Below are positions 1 through 18,800 of a DNA stretch of 64,000 bases, one piece after another (the stretch's first letter is position 1; the number at the start of each line of letters is the position of its first letter). The notes under the pieces were generated by a model, which made no database searches, was not told the DNA's origin, and worked only from the letters and a program-made list of their open reading frames with translations. A program made the position numbers and the translations under genes. This DNA comes from Ecdyonurus torrentis (taxonomy: Eukaryota > Arthropoda > Insecta > Ephemeroptera > Heptageniidae). The DNA lies in contig OX439136.1 in assembly GCA_949318235.1 (NCBI GenBank), forward strand, positions 10,701,813 to 10,765,812, read 5' to 3'.

Positions 1-1377
1 CATGAGAGTAAGTAAACCATTGTTATGTATTTATTTTTATTATAGAGTTCAAAATACTCTAAAATAATTAATATATAATAAGCTTTTTAAGTTTATTTAA
101 TTATAAAATAATAATTCGTTGAAACAGCATCACAATCAAATAACAATTTTTTTTAAAGAGCACCTGTAAAGTAGGCAATTAGTCGGGCATAGATACCATA
201 CATGTTGCATATACGCCAGGATATAAAATTTTTCAAATAGGGTAGATCTCACTTGAAACTTTAGAAGATTTATTGAAACTTTTTTAACAATACATTATTT
301 TCATTGAAACTGAAGTAATTATTAGTAATAATAATGACAAAAATAGTCATTGATTAAAACCTAGTATAATTTTTAATGAAATAAAATTTATACTAAAATA
401 CTATTTAAATTAAAATGTGTGTTTTTCTTTCTTTCAAAGTTTAATATTTATTTTATATTCCAGGTGGATTTATGGAATCCTTAGATAATAAATGGATATT
501 CCAAGGAAACGTACAAAATTGTGAGGAAAATGAGAAAACACCGAACACTCTTGGTCTTAAAAACATGGCTGGAGTTTTTATATTAGTCGGTGCTGGAATC
601 GTATGTGGAGTGGTATTAATTATCGTGGAAATGACTTACAAGAAACATCAAATTAAAAAACAAAAGAGACTTGAACTGGCACGTCACGCAGCAGACAAAT
701 GGAGAGGTGTAATTGAGGTAAAAAATCGACGTAAATTAATTCGAGCTCATATTTTTAATAATACGCCAAGATTTTAAATAATAGATTAATTATGCGTCCA
801 AAAATATATATGTTATAGTTATAATAATACTATAAAAACCCGTCAATAAAAGAAATGATAATAATTTTTTTTAATAAAATAACAGTTATTATATAAGTTT
901 GCTTATATTTAATTTGCTATATACATATATATGATATTACTATATTAAAAGGATGAATTTCTAATATTTTTATAGTATTTTTATTTTTAAGTAAATGAAT
1001 TTTGAAATACATTAATTAAAAGATAATAATGGTACAGTTTCATTGCAATATTCAATATACTTATCATACTGTATATAATATATATAAAAAAAAAATATTA
1101 AAAGACAGAAAATGCATGCTTTTTTTTTTTTTTTTTTCAAAATAACACGTGCCAAAAAAAAAATAATAATATTTTCGATATTTCAACACTAAAAATTGTG
1201 CCAAATAATAAGAAATTATATAGAAATTCATCCTGTAAGTTTAAATAGTTATACATAGGTAAATAACTTAAAAATGTACATTAAAATTCAATATTGATTT
1301 ATATTATATTAATTGGTGCTAAATTTTAGAAAATCGATGTGATGTTTGAAAAGTAGGTTAACAAAAATTAGCCGTCC

Positions 1378-1418
<41 letters not shown>

Positions 1419-4400
1419 GTATATATAGTTATTAGTTAATTAACGTTAAAATATACACTAAAAATACTCGTCCAAAAATGTACTCGTAAGATTCTAACAA
1501 TGCTACCAATGAGAGAGCAGTTAAGAATTCCCCATTATATTAATATTAACACCCTTAACCCCTCTCGTAACTACCTTTAAGCACTTGATATTCTAAAGCA
1601 AGTTGAGTTCTAAAAAGCACTGGGCGTATAGTGAGCAATATAATTATTAAACCATCCCTTTCAAGAGGTATACAATATACTACACTGACTACTCTGGCCA
1701 ATACTATAATTTAATGGCTAAACCCAGAGAAAATAGATTAATCATCCACATTGTTTGGCTCTCGCGAGTATATTTTATTCCTACAGTTATAAATTAAAAT
1801 TTTATTGGTGTTTAAAATATTTATGCATGATTGTTGCTTGTTGTTTTTTCTTCTTATAAATGTATTCTACGTACGTATTTCTTATTTTCGCATGCTTTTT
1901 TGACTTTTTTTTCTAAAAAAAAGAGTGGTGCTGAAATAAAATTCTTATATGAAATGTTGAAGTATTGATTATATAGATACATAACCTGCATAAAATTTTA
2001 TTATTTGGTAAGATATGTCATTAAATGAACAATCTGTATTTTATCAAGTTTAATAATTTCCCCTTGCTAACCGAAAATTATGTTTAAAACCATTTATACC
2101 TAAACTAAAAATAACAATTTTGAACAAAATTATTATAAAACAAAGATAAATGAAATTATCAAATACTATAGAACGAATAAAATTAACTTTTATCCTAAAT
2201 GTTATTTTTAAACAGTTTTACAATTAATGGAAAGCTTTGCTTGGAAAATAATATTTAAAGAATGGATAATTTTTTTTTCTTCCCCCCAAATGCCAGTAAG
2301 ATCCTGCGTCCTACGGCCATTCTAAAAACGGCTTTACCTAAATTATAAAAATGTAACCTTTTTTTTTTTTTTAACAATTATAACTATTGCTAAAAACATA
2401 ATAATAAAACTAAGCAGGCAGTGGTGGTATTGATTGATCCATACTAGGTCAAGTCAAAGGTATCTCATATGACAATTTATCCATTCCCCCTCCCCCTCCC
2501 CCCCCCCCCCCCCCCCCCGCTTTCTTTAGTGATTTAGAATTACACTTGATGAAGATCTCTCTTTGAATATAGTATGTTACAAATGTAATATATTATTAAA
2601 ATTAAAAGTTTAGCATCATGATTATTTGAATTGTAGTATATTTTTAACTTTTTCGAGTGTACCAGAGTTATTTAGAAGTTAGCAAATCAGCTCCTATTAA
2701 ACTGATGGCGGGGGGGGGGGGGGGGTTGAATAATCGGTCGGGGGCGGGGGGTTCAATAAAATGAGCTAAAAGTTTGATGACAAATCTTTTCAAAATTTTT
2801 TTAAAAGTATAAATGTTTTAGTTAATGTGTAGTTTTAGAAAATAGAGTAAACCAAAGTTTTATGTTTCTTATTTTACAGAATTAAATATATATTTTTTTC
2901 ATAATAACCTAAATCAGTGAAAAAAAAACTAATAAAAGAACAAATACAAAACGCACAGTAAATAAATTTTATGCAAGTTATATAATATTAACAATAAAAT
3001 GGTAAGACTTGGAAATGATAGAGAAGAATAAAGGTATATTTTTCTGCAAATTTTAATGCTATAATAAATAATTAAAAAAAATATGTACAATGCGATTTTT
3101 ATTTATTTTAAATAATATTTATAAGCTATATAGTAGAGTATTTTAAATAATGCTTTCAATGCCAGCTAAAACAATAATTATTGCTTTTTTGTACAATAGT
3201 CAGTAATGCTTTACTGCTTTCATAAAAACAAAACATCTATTTTACACAATAAAACTTATTAAAAAATATATGCTACTTGAATAAAAAAATCCAAACTTCA
3301 AATTTGTAAAATCTCGTATGCATATTATTATTGAAATTTTATGTAAACATCTAAAATGGAAAAGGAAGTGAAGGAAACTGAAAACACTTGACTAGACAGC
3401 TTATGTTTACTTAAAATGCCGGAAAAGGAATCCACGTGACGGTAAAAGTGGGAGAAAAGTTGATGCCAGCAGCAAGCTAGGCCTGAGCTACCTCCCACTT
3501 TTACCGTCACGTGGTTTACTCTTCTGGCACTTCCTTTTCCGCATTTTGAGTACACATAAGCAATCTTTATTTAAAAACTGCCAGAAGCAGATATCTTCGC
3601 AGATAGCGCGAGTTTATTCCCACCTTTTACAAGAAACTTCATCTTGACTTTTTGAAATCACGTGGTTTCCGCGTTCGGTGGTTTTGAGTAAACATGAGCG
3701 ATCTCTGTAAAATTGGGAGAAAACATCGCGCCAGCAGCAAGCTATATAGGCATGCGAGCCATTGTGTGCTTCTGTTTACTCAAAATGCGGAAAAGCAAGT
3801 GGCCGGAAGAGGAAACCACGTGATGGTAAAAGTGGGAGGCAGCTCAAGGTTAGCTTGCTGCTCGCACGAAGTTTTCTCCCACTTTTACTGTCACGTGGTT
3901 TCCTCTTCCACACTTTATTTTCCGCATTTTGAGTAAACAGAAGCACACATTCCCAATTTTCACATTAAGTGGTTTCCTTTTCCGGCTCATCCGTTTCCGA
4001 TTTTTAGCTTTACAGTTTACATAAGCACTTTTTATTATTTAGACAATCGGAATGTCACATGAGTGATTTATAAAAATATATAAATATTAAATTTAAAACT
4101 TTTAACTTTTGTTCCTTCACTTAAAAGTTATTGAAATTATTTAGCTAGATTTTGCATTACTTTGCAGCAGTTTTTTTTTTTCTTTTTTTTTTTGGTATAG
4201 TAAAATTTATTCTGTATAATATATATATAGGAATAGTTTTGGCACAAGTAATTTTAATATTTTATTTAAAATATTTACTATACGGGAAAAAAAATGTAAA
4301 ATTTTAATATTTAATCCCCTTCTACTAATAGTATTTTTTTTTATTCAAGTATTAATTACTTATAGTGTATATACTCACCATTATACCAGATATATTTTCT

Positions 4401-6240
4401 TTAATTAATTACACATAATAATTAAGTAGTTCTGTTTAGTTATAAAATTACACGCATTGTATTAAATAATTATATTTTTAAAGTATAAGTCTAGCAGTAT
4501 TAATAAAATATATTATAAATGTTATTGCTTATTATAAAAATATATAATAATTAAAGAAAAAAATATTTACACATATAATAAGTAGCATGTAAAAAAAAAA
4601 AAAAAAAAAAAAAAAAACATCGGATATGTTGCTTGACAAATAATAAACCTATATAACAAAAACAAAAATTTTGGGCATTATTATTTATTTTTACAAACAC
4701 CTATTATATTTATGCATGAAAAGTGTACATTTTATTCATAATATTATGCATGTGAGCACCTTTTTTAAAATATTATTTATTCATCAAAAATTTTGTTAGT
4801 AGCATTTTTTTCTAACTCCTTTTTTTTTTCTTCTTTTTGCACGTATCATTTTTACTTTATTATATATTACTACATTTTATTATTCATAATACCCTAAAAA
4901 AAGTAAAGGAAGTCTTTTATAGTAATAAATAATAATAATTATATAATGTTGTGTATATTTACAATAAATGATTTGTAGGCCCTTAAATAAACAAAAATTA
5001 AAAAGCTTGATTTTTCAGTAATTTATTATGTTTTTTTGTTCAGAATTTTTGAAGTACTGGAAGAATATTTAATTGTATTTTTAAATACGAACAGAGGCGT
5101 TAAAAATTATCTTTAGTTGTATCATAAAAGTCAATAGAATGCGCGATTAAACAAACGCATTTTTTTACTGTTCTTTTTAATAACATTGAATTATGATTTG
5201 TTTTTTTTTATTTGTTTTTGATTTGTTAGCGAATTAGATTAACTACGGCACTAAATTTAATTATTAAGTTATTGATAAGAAGAAAACTGTAAAATAATAA
5301 TAATAAATACTTCCAATGTTTCAAAAAATCTAAATAATAATAATAAAAGTTAATATATTATTAAAAAATTGAGCTCTTTTAGAATCTTTAATAATACTAT
5401 TTTATGTATATTTTTTATGCGAGTATAATATAATTTAAGTTTTTCACCCTCACTTGAGGGGGCGGAGGGAATATTATTCAATAGTACACTTTTGATCAAT
5501 TGAAAAAAATAAAAATTAATAGATCACTTTTTTTTGAGCTTCAATTTTACAGCCCAATTTAAATCATTATTATTTATTTTTAATCCTGATAAACTTTACT
5601 GCTAAATCAATCACAGTTTCTGTAGCAAATGTTTCCATGGCTACAGTATTTCAAATAAAAAATAAATCTAAAATAAATTATTGAATGGCTACATTATAAA
5701 CGTATTTGAATCTATTCATTAAATTTTTTATTGTTGTCATATATAATGTTAGACCTTTTAAGTTTTAGTTATCGTAAGTTAGTATCATTCGATCACTCCT
5801 CCTCGCCACTTGTCCCGATCACAATAAACTTCCTAATCATGTTTTAAAAACAAAATCATACCTTCACATCATCATGTTTTATCTTATATTTTCTTTATAT
5901 TATAATTACGTATTATATTTTATTATTATTATTCATATTCACTCCCATTGATCATACACAAGTCCGCACGTATAACCTGTGTCAACAGAAACGAAAGACT
6001 CTACGTGCTACGATTGCTGCTCGACAACGTTTGAAGAATAATGGTGTTGGAGAATTATCCCTATCTGTGGAAGGATTACAACAGCTTGGTCATAGCACGG
6101 TGTGTGTGGGAAGTTCAGGATGGCCTACTCCTCTATCCAGTCCAGGAACACTACGAAGTCGTAATGCAACTGCTGCAGATTTGGATGAACAAGATGAAGA
6201 TAGTATTGCATTGGATCCAGAATCTGCAGTACCTTATTAA
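1..6240 (+). CDS. Grin1: NMDA-type glutamate receptor subunit 1 (GluN1-like), 3' exons
   Basis: Partial gene; the 5' part lies outside the window. Exons seen: 1-7 (ends before GTAAGT at 8), 464-717 (after CAG at 461-463, donor GTAAAA at 718) and 5989-6240 (after CAG at 5986-5988, TAA stop 6238-6240). Phases agree. The 1-7/464 junction reads [13 protein letters not shown], matching SHENGFMEDLDKTW of vertebrate GluN1 at the end of the ligand-binding domain. Next come [16 protein letters not shown] (the LENMAGVF-type start of the last membrane helix M4), a hydrophobic helix, then a basic tail with [15 protein letters not shown] and DKWRGVIE, like the C0 calmodulin/actinin-binding segment YKRHKD...VWRKNLQ. 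GluN1 is the glycine-binding obligatory subunit of the NMDA receptor, a synaptic calcium-permeable channel. The family assignment is secure; the distal tail exon (83 residues) is assigned by phase and position only. Confidence 0.88.
464..777 (+). CDS. Grin1: GluN1 penultimate exon with alternative read-through C-terminus
   Basis: This exon encodes [10 protein letters not shown] through the M4 helix and the basic C0 tail. It can end in two ways. Splicing at GAG|GTAAAAAAT (718) joins it in phase 0 to 5989. Reading on through the intron adds 19 residues (VKNRRK...NTPRF) to a TAA at 775-777. Vertebrate GluN1 also has its alternatively used C1 exon beginning just after the equivalent WRKNLQ position, so a regulated tail here would be in character. 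The donor is weak (no G at +5), which makes intron retention plausible. Without RNA data I cannot say which form dominates. Confidence 0.75.
3401..3560. repeat. Family D foldback element, copy 1
   Basis: Palindromic: the left arm runs from GTTTACTTAAAATGCCGGAA, the right arm ends TTCCGCATTTTGAGTACAC. The inner arms contain CACGTGACGGTAAAAGTGGG and its inverted copy. Non-coding, MITE-like; it is followed at once by related copies. Confidence 0.8.
3660..3960. repeat. Family D foldback element, copy 2 and fragments
   Basis: The arms pair around 3771-3946 with GTTTACTCAAAATGCGGAAA facing TTTCCGCATTTTGAGTAAAC, and inside them CACGTGATGGTAAAAGTGGG faces CCCACTTTTACTGTCACGTG. A further partial unit (CACGTGGTTTCCGCG, then AAAATTGGGAGAAAAC) lies at 3660-3725. 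Short open frames here are by-products. Confidence 0.78.
5989..6240 (+). CDS. Grin1: Candidate last exon of the GluN1-like gene (cytoplasmic tail)
   Basis: The open frame starts [19 protein letters not shown], passes a Ser/Gly/Pro-rich stretch and an acidic DLDEQDEDS patch, and ends ESAVPY. It follows a plausible acceptor (gtcaacag) in phase 0, compatible with the donor at 718. The frame is open further upstream (to before 5935), so an acceptor such as cacaag at 5961 is an alternative. The basic start, with spaced threonines and alanines, loosely recalls the C1 cassette of GluN1, but similarity is too low to prove homology. There is no other gene nearby to which the exon could belong. The intron between (718-5988) is about 5.3 kb and repeat-bearing. 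Confidence 0.6.
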   Translation, partial: KRKTLRATIAARQRLKNNGVGELSLSVEGLQQLGHSTVCVGSSGWPTPLSSPGTLRSRNATAADLDEQDEDSIALDPESAVPY

Positions 6241-7554
6241 AGGCTAGTTCACATTATGATAGAAATAACGTTGGCAGAAATAGGTATAAAATTATACTTT
6301 TTTTTGTTAACATTTTAAAAGAGCTCGCATTTTCTTTATTTATTTATTCGATTTTTTTTCCGGATGTTATATAAGTATGGATTTTTTTTTTATATTTATT
6401 TTAAGTTGCGCCAAGAACCAATACTGATAATTTGGTAGTTATTGCATGTCTAAAAAGCGTAAAAAAAACACACATTCACTTTTCAAAACTAATTTAAAAA
6501 TCTTAGCATTAATTACAATAGGAAAGAGCTCTTCCAGAATAATATGTTAATTAAAAACCCTAAAGGACCTAATTTGAGGTCACTTAAAGTATTTTAACTG
6601 CACATGAGCATTCATAAAATATGCTTGCTGCTTAATTTTATTATAACCTAAATTATGCCAACATAAAATATATTTCATCGTGTGAATCAACCTCTACATT
6701 TTGTTTTTAAAAAATGATTATTTATTATTTGAGGGACATCCCTTTCAAAATTGTCACAAAATTAAGATTAACTCTTTTTTTCCTTTTTTCAAATGAAACC
6801 AACTATAATTAAAGTAAAAAAAAAAAAAATGATACTATATATTAAAAATTAAAAAAAAAATGTTACGATTAAATAGTATAAAATTCAATACAAATTAAAA
6901 TATTTATTGATTGAAATCAATGATTGCGATCTTTTTATTCATATTTGGGTTGAATGTTTACTAAAACATAATAATATATAATGCATTAAATTTAATAATA
7001 ATAATATAAATAAAAAAAGATACGAAGAAAAGAAATTCACTATTATATTATACTAAAACAGTTTTTAAATGACATAGGCAAATTTATATAAGGCAACATA
7101 AAAACGAAGAAAACAAATCTTGACGATCGACTTTAAAATTGTTGTCTATTTAAAATTTGTACTTGGTAACAAGAACAAAAATAATTTTCCAGCTAAAAGG
7201 AGAAAAATAAAACAAAAGGAGTTATCATAAATGTATACCGTTCTATAAACTATATAGAATTATATAAACATCTTTGCACTCGGTTGACATCTTTGTGGTA
7301 GTAAGTACTGTACATTATCCAGCATAGAAGAATACTATATTATGTTTTTTCTTTCATTTAAAGAAAGTAAAACGTAAACATTAGTATTTTTCTCAAGTTT
7401 TACTGACTGCGGTAAGTAAAAAAACAAGTAATATAGCAGTTAAAATTGTGTTTTATTTAAATGAAGGAAAAAAAGAATGCACTATGCTATGTACTTACAG
7501 TTAGGCACCACCGAAATGTCATCATTGAAATACGAGTGATTTTCGTGTATAATT

Positions 7555-7795
7555 AAGGTCCATATAATAAAGAGGTCGAGCGCAGCACAAAACTCGCGCA
7601 GTTGATTTTATTTTGTGATGGATATGTACTTGATTCTAAGCCAATACGATGCCGTTCACCAGCGTTCACCAGTTACGTCACTGATAAGGTGAATAAAAAT
7701 ACACCCGGTGATATGACGTCTTTGGTGAATTCCTTTAAGCTGCGCGACTTTGGCCAAAACTTTTCCCGGAGCATCTAACCTCTCATATGGACCTT
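7555..7795. mobile_element. MITE-like element with AAGGTCCATAT termini
   Basis: 241 bp bounded by AAGGTCCATATA (7555-7566) and its reverse complement CATATGGACCTT (7784-7795). The interior is GC-richer than the surroundings, with a short internal direct repeat, CGTTCACCAG. No ORF. Non-autonomous DNA transposon is inferred from the terminal inverted repeats. Confidence 0.65.
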
Positions 7796-8803
7796 GGTGT
7801 ATAATAAAAAAAAATATATATATGTATAATATATAATATGCAGTTAAAAAATATTTTAAAAATCAAACATAGTATTCCCCAAATGTGCTTTCACCCCGAT
7901 AAATATATATGTTTACAGGCTAAAATTTTTTAGGGTACAGAAAACTCATTTTTTATTTGTTTTTGTATATATAGCAAAATTGTTTAATCCTATGCGAATA
8001 ATTATTCAATTCAATGTTAATATCTGTTAAAATAAACTATTTATTTGTTTTTTTAGTTTAGTATTTGGTCCATGTATGTGTTAAATCAAATCATTAGAAT
8101 AAGAAGAAGCCTCAGTCTTATTTCTGCAGGGGAAAAACAATCTTAAAAATACTATATTTTTATGCCATACTAATAAAAGAAGAAATTTTACTCATAATAT
8201 ATATAAATCAAAGAACCAAAGATTTTAAAATAACCCAATTTTTACCTACTGTTAGTGTAAAATAAAATAAAACTATATAACCTAAAATATTAGAAGTAGA
8301 AAATTAAAAAAAAAAATAAGAAAGCGAAAAATGCTTTTAAATAATGTAGATAATAGAATAATTAATAAATTTTGTTATTTTTGTTTTATTTTATTAATTT
8401 TTATTACGCAAAACTGTTAAAAATTTCCGTCTTTATTTTACCTTTTAAAATTAAATAGTTTTCACCGCAAAGTTCAATTAAAAAGAATTTAATTTGCTCA
8501 AACTTAATTGTTCAAATTTATGTTCCTATTGATCTTATATAAATATATAATACAGTATATTAAAAAAACGCTTATTCTGTAATTCTTCCAATAATTTTTA
8601 AATACGTTTTAAAATGAAATATAAATGTTAAAATAAATGTTATACAAAAAGAAGAACAAAATAATTACACAAATATAAAAATAATATTTGTTGTATCGAT
8701 GTTAAAATAAAAAACAAACAATGAAAATAATTGGTAAGAGTTTCACTTATTTATTATTTTTTTCTATTATTTTTATTTTTATTTTCTTGAGTTCCTGCAA
8801 TCT

Positions 8804-9130
8804 TATAGGGTCTATTCATTCATGTTAAAGTCGACGCCATGTTGGATAACTTAATAACATGGGTGGCATAGGGAAAAAAATCATTTTGCCAGTTTTAAAG
8901 CACTATGCAATATTTTTGAGAGCACAGCAGATGCTGTAAATAGGTTGAATTAGTATCTCAAGTATGTGAGAAAAATAACAAATAACAAAAAATTAACCGA
9001 TTTCCCGAAGAAAATGGGCTTAAATGAAGTTTGTCCTATGCTGAGCAATGTAATGCACTACTCCAGTATGGCCTCCAAGCGCAATAAATATGACGTCATC
9101 CGCATACACCCTATACATGAAGATAAAATG
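8804..9130. repeat. Dispersed repeat, inverted copy at 48250-48565
   Basis: TATAGGGTCTATTCATTCAT and AAAGTCGACGCCAT here reappear inverted at 48530-48565 (ATGGCGTTGACTTTAGCATG...CCCTATA). The far end, ATGACGTCATCCGCATACAC...CCCTATAC, reappears as GGGTGTATGCGCATGATGTC near 48255. The divergence suggests an old element. Confidence 0.6.
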
Positions 9131-9207
9131 AAAAATTACACGTCTTTTATAGAATTAATTTATAACAATGAAAAAATTATTTTTAACGTCGTGTATTACA
9201 TTTAAGG

Positions 9208-9247
<40 letters not shown>

Positions 9248-10103
9248 ACTAAAATGACAGTTAACTATGGTTATTATTAAAATACTGTATAATACGTGTT
9301 GTTGTTGTGTCTTTTTATTTATTTTTTTTTTTGTAGCAAGAAAACAGGATTTGCGAAAAATACACAATTATTTTTTATGCACTGAACATGCAATTTACAA
9401 CACGGCCTGTTCAAATAAAGCAATCTCTCTACTTTTAACTTTTTTTTTTTTTTTTTTTTCACATTGCTATTAGTTCCGCTTTAGTATATTATAGAGTTAT
9501 TACTGCTATAATATCCTGTCACTTTTTAACACGTAACAATTTGAATCAGTTATTTAAAAATTGCTGATCCGAGAGAGAGAAAAATGTATTTTTTGAAAAA
9601 GCTTGATTATTTCCAGATTTTCTGGAGTAGTAAAAGTATTTTTAACTCGGCTAATTATAATTATGACGACAAAAATCGACAACAAAAGGCGAGATAAATT
9701 GATAATAGGATACTTGTGATTATATTGATATATTTGCAAAACATCCTATTCAAAATTATATAAAAAGAGTAAAATTGTTTTTAGTAATCAGAAAGAAAAA
9801 ACTCATTTTTATTAATAATAAAAAAATATAAAAATAAAGTTCTACCATATTATATTATCTTATAGGATGTTAAAAAAAAAAACAAAAAAAAAAAGGATTG
9901 TATTCAATAATATTTTACGACAATTTTAAAGTTGCTACAATTATTTTTACCACAGCTTGAAATTTAGATGGTGTTTATAAGCTGATATTAGATTATACAG
10001 GTTTACATGCTCTAGTAATATTCAGACAACAACAACAAAATGACTAACAATAAGGCAATTCTTTATTAACATTTTAACATTATTATAGAAAACAAGCCTT
10101 ACA

Positions 10104-10267
10104 TACAGTCCGTGCCACCTAAGGATGTTTACGATTAATCGAAGTCGAGACTCAAGCCAATAGACGCACAAGCTTTCAAGGTCACTAGGAGGTGCGGTAA
10201 TGTTAACTAAATGGAGAGTTTATAGGCGCTCTCTTATTGGTCGCATCCTTAGGTGGCGCGGACTGTA
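10104..10267. mobile_element. MITE with TACAGTCCG termini (Tc1/mariner-like)
   Basis: 164 bp. TIRs: TACAGTCCGTGCCACCTAAG at the left and CTTAGGTGGCGCGGACTGTA at the right, one mismatch over 20 bp. TA at each tip fits a TA target. The interior has no coding potential. The superfamily is inferred from TIR form and TA ends only. Confidence 0.72.
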
Positions 10268-12753
10268 TGGAAATCAAATAATAATGATAACAATTGGGGT
10301 CGGGGGGGGGGGGGGGGGACGAAGTTGGGCATACATTACAACCCTTTCAATTTAACTCAACTGTTTTACAGAACAGTCAAATACGATTTCGATTAAATGA
10401 TTTTTTTTTTAATTATTTAATATTTTAATGATGGAATTATTATTATTTTTTTAAAGTAGATTTTACAATGGACGTAAGAATAAAAATTTGCCACTTTACG
10501 CAGAATTCTACATCATGGACAGCTACTTTATAATTTAAACTCAAAATGGGAAAAATATTAATTTTAAATAATTTTCATATAATAATTTTTTTATTTGTAG
10601 TTCAATGTTCAATAAATTTTTACATAGAGAGCTTTTATACAATTTTTAAAATACTGATTAATTATCTGAATAATTCTGTTTTATAAACACATCCTAACAA
10701 CCTTTAAGAAAGAATTAATCCTGCAAGAAAGCAAGCGTAGAGAAAGTGAGTATTTTAAATGAACTCTCCACGCCCAGTGTTATTGATTTTTGTTGCTTAG
10801 CAACAACTTAAATTGTTAGTATAATAATACAAATAATTTTTTTTATATAGACGCGAGAGAGTAAAAGTACACTAGAAATTCCCAAGTATTCTAGCTCCAT
10901 AAGATTTTCTTCTTCTTTTTTTCCCCTTGTTTAGAGGTTACAATTGCCATATAAATATACGTTTTTTTTTTTTTTTTTTTTTTTTTTTAATGAGGTTTTT
11001 AACAATATTATAAATAATGTAGTCAGAGTACTTGACATCTTCTAGGAACTTTACGCGAGAGTATATTTAACATAATTATTATATGTTTTAGAAATATTTG
11101 TGATACAACAAAGGCCTACAACTTCAGTCCCAGACATTTTTAAAAATTATTTCATTATCGCAAATTTTAATCACGTTTTTATGCGGTTCTCAGAATGCCC
11201 AAAATATGCCTCTTTTTTCAAAAAGGGTAACTTACTTTTGCAGACCCCCCCACCCACTCTCAAATGCTCAAAACAGCTTTAAAAAACGAGCAAATTTAAG
11301 GGTGTTTTCCAATACAATTTTCACATTTTTAAGTCCTTTTTTTTCCCCCATTTTTTTTCCTATTCCCCCCGCCCCACTTTCATTGAATAATGTGATATTC
11401 ACTGCATTGTATACTGGGACTGATGAGGTTATAGGCAACATAGGCTATATACCTAAGGTTACTTTTTGTGTTAAGGGAAAAAATGCAGTAAAATAAAAAT
11501 ATAAACTTAAGTTTAAAATAAAGGCGATGGAAAGTCAAATTTCATTCAGTTAAATAAATATTTAATTCATGACAATTATGTTAGTTTTTAGGTATAACAA
11601 TTTTTAAAACAGACAAAAAGCTAACAAATACGTAATATAAAATATTATAAGTACGTATTTCTCTAAACAAATTCTGCAATTAATTAACCTTCTATAAACT
11701 AATGTGCATTACCAAAACAGTAATCACTAATTTTTTTAGTAATTTTTGAAACAAACGCACAATTTTTCTTTTTCTTCATATTGTATCTTTAAGATACTAA
11801 GAGAGTATCTTTATTATTTTTTTTTTTTTAATGAACACCAAAATTGAATTTCAAAGATTTTGTTACATTTATTAGCAATAAACTAATAATACAGTAATAA
11901 AAAAAAAAAATCTGTAATTAAATTTGGAAATAAAAACCATTTTGGTTGCGATATATTATCAAAGGAGAACAAAGGAAAACCTACAACCACCTTATCACGA
12001 TGAAGTTTGTAACATCAAGATCTTTGAACTTTATTATGGTAAGAGGATTGTTGGTTTAACCATAGACATATTATGTCTATGGGTTTAACCCTCACTTTCC
12101 CTTGATAATATTATAAGATATAAATAATAATAACAATGAAATCACTATATAGATTTCTAAACTAACAAAATGATATCAAATAATAAGAAAATCTACAAAA
12201 TATTTAACCTTGTGTAAACCTAAAATACATACATAGCAATTTTGTGCAATTTTCATTCTATAACAACAAATTTTAAATACGTACTTTAATACATAATTAT
12301 AATACTACAAAATTTAATCAATAAAGATTAATAATTTCAACTTTAACAATAACTGATTTTACTTCATTTAGGTTCTAGCATAATTTTTTATTACAAATTC
12401 TGAAATACCATTAATTTCACTCATTTATTGAAGTAATTTTTTTTCTTTCATTTTTTAATTTTTATTATTGTTTTTTTTTTTTAGCGCTGGAAGTGTATAA
12501 TATTTAAAATTACATGGAACAGCGACAAAAAATAGATAAGTAAAACTGCACCAAAAACAACAAAATTGATGTTAAAAACAATTTACAAATAAAAATTTAC
12601 AAAACATTTTACAAATATATTCAAAGATATATTGGAGATTACTGTTATATGATTAGGTATAATTATTTCAAAAGAAAACGATTTTTTATTAGAATTTTAT
12701 GCACAGAAACCTAATTAAAATAATAATAATAATAAACTTACCGACGTGCTAAA

Positions 12754-18800
<6,047 letters not shown>

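Larger units (their letters stand above)
718..5988. other. Long intron/intergenic stretch after GluN1 exon 464-717
   Basis: Very AT-rich, with poly(A) at 1384-1417 and 4591-4617, poly(C) at 2498-2518 and poly(G) near 2709-2725. The only structured part I see is the foldback pair at 3401-3946. No coding signal beyond short chance frames. If 5989-6240 is the last GluN1 exon, all of this is intron. Confidence 0.6.
6241..12753. other. Gene-free interval between GluN1 tail and Trim23 3' end
   Basis: About 6.5 kb, AT-rich. It contains foldback elements at 7555-7795 and 10104-10267, a repeat shared with 48.2-48.6 kb at 8804-9130, T runs at 9209-9244 and near 10963-10988, and a C/T-rich stretch at 11240-11385. 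No exon with splice sites and a conserved protein was found. Confidence 0.6.

Noticed and set aside
2498..2725. Poly(C) and poly(G) runs as possible regulatory G-tracts
   Set aside because: Such runs recur at random across the window (10299, 18350, 21488, 30947, 55588) and lengths are unreliable in assemblies.
11100..11496. Overlapping plus-strand frames rich in Pro/Phe
   Set aside because: C/T-rich low-complexity DNA, no splice sites with matching phase and no recognisable family.
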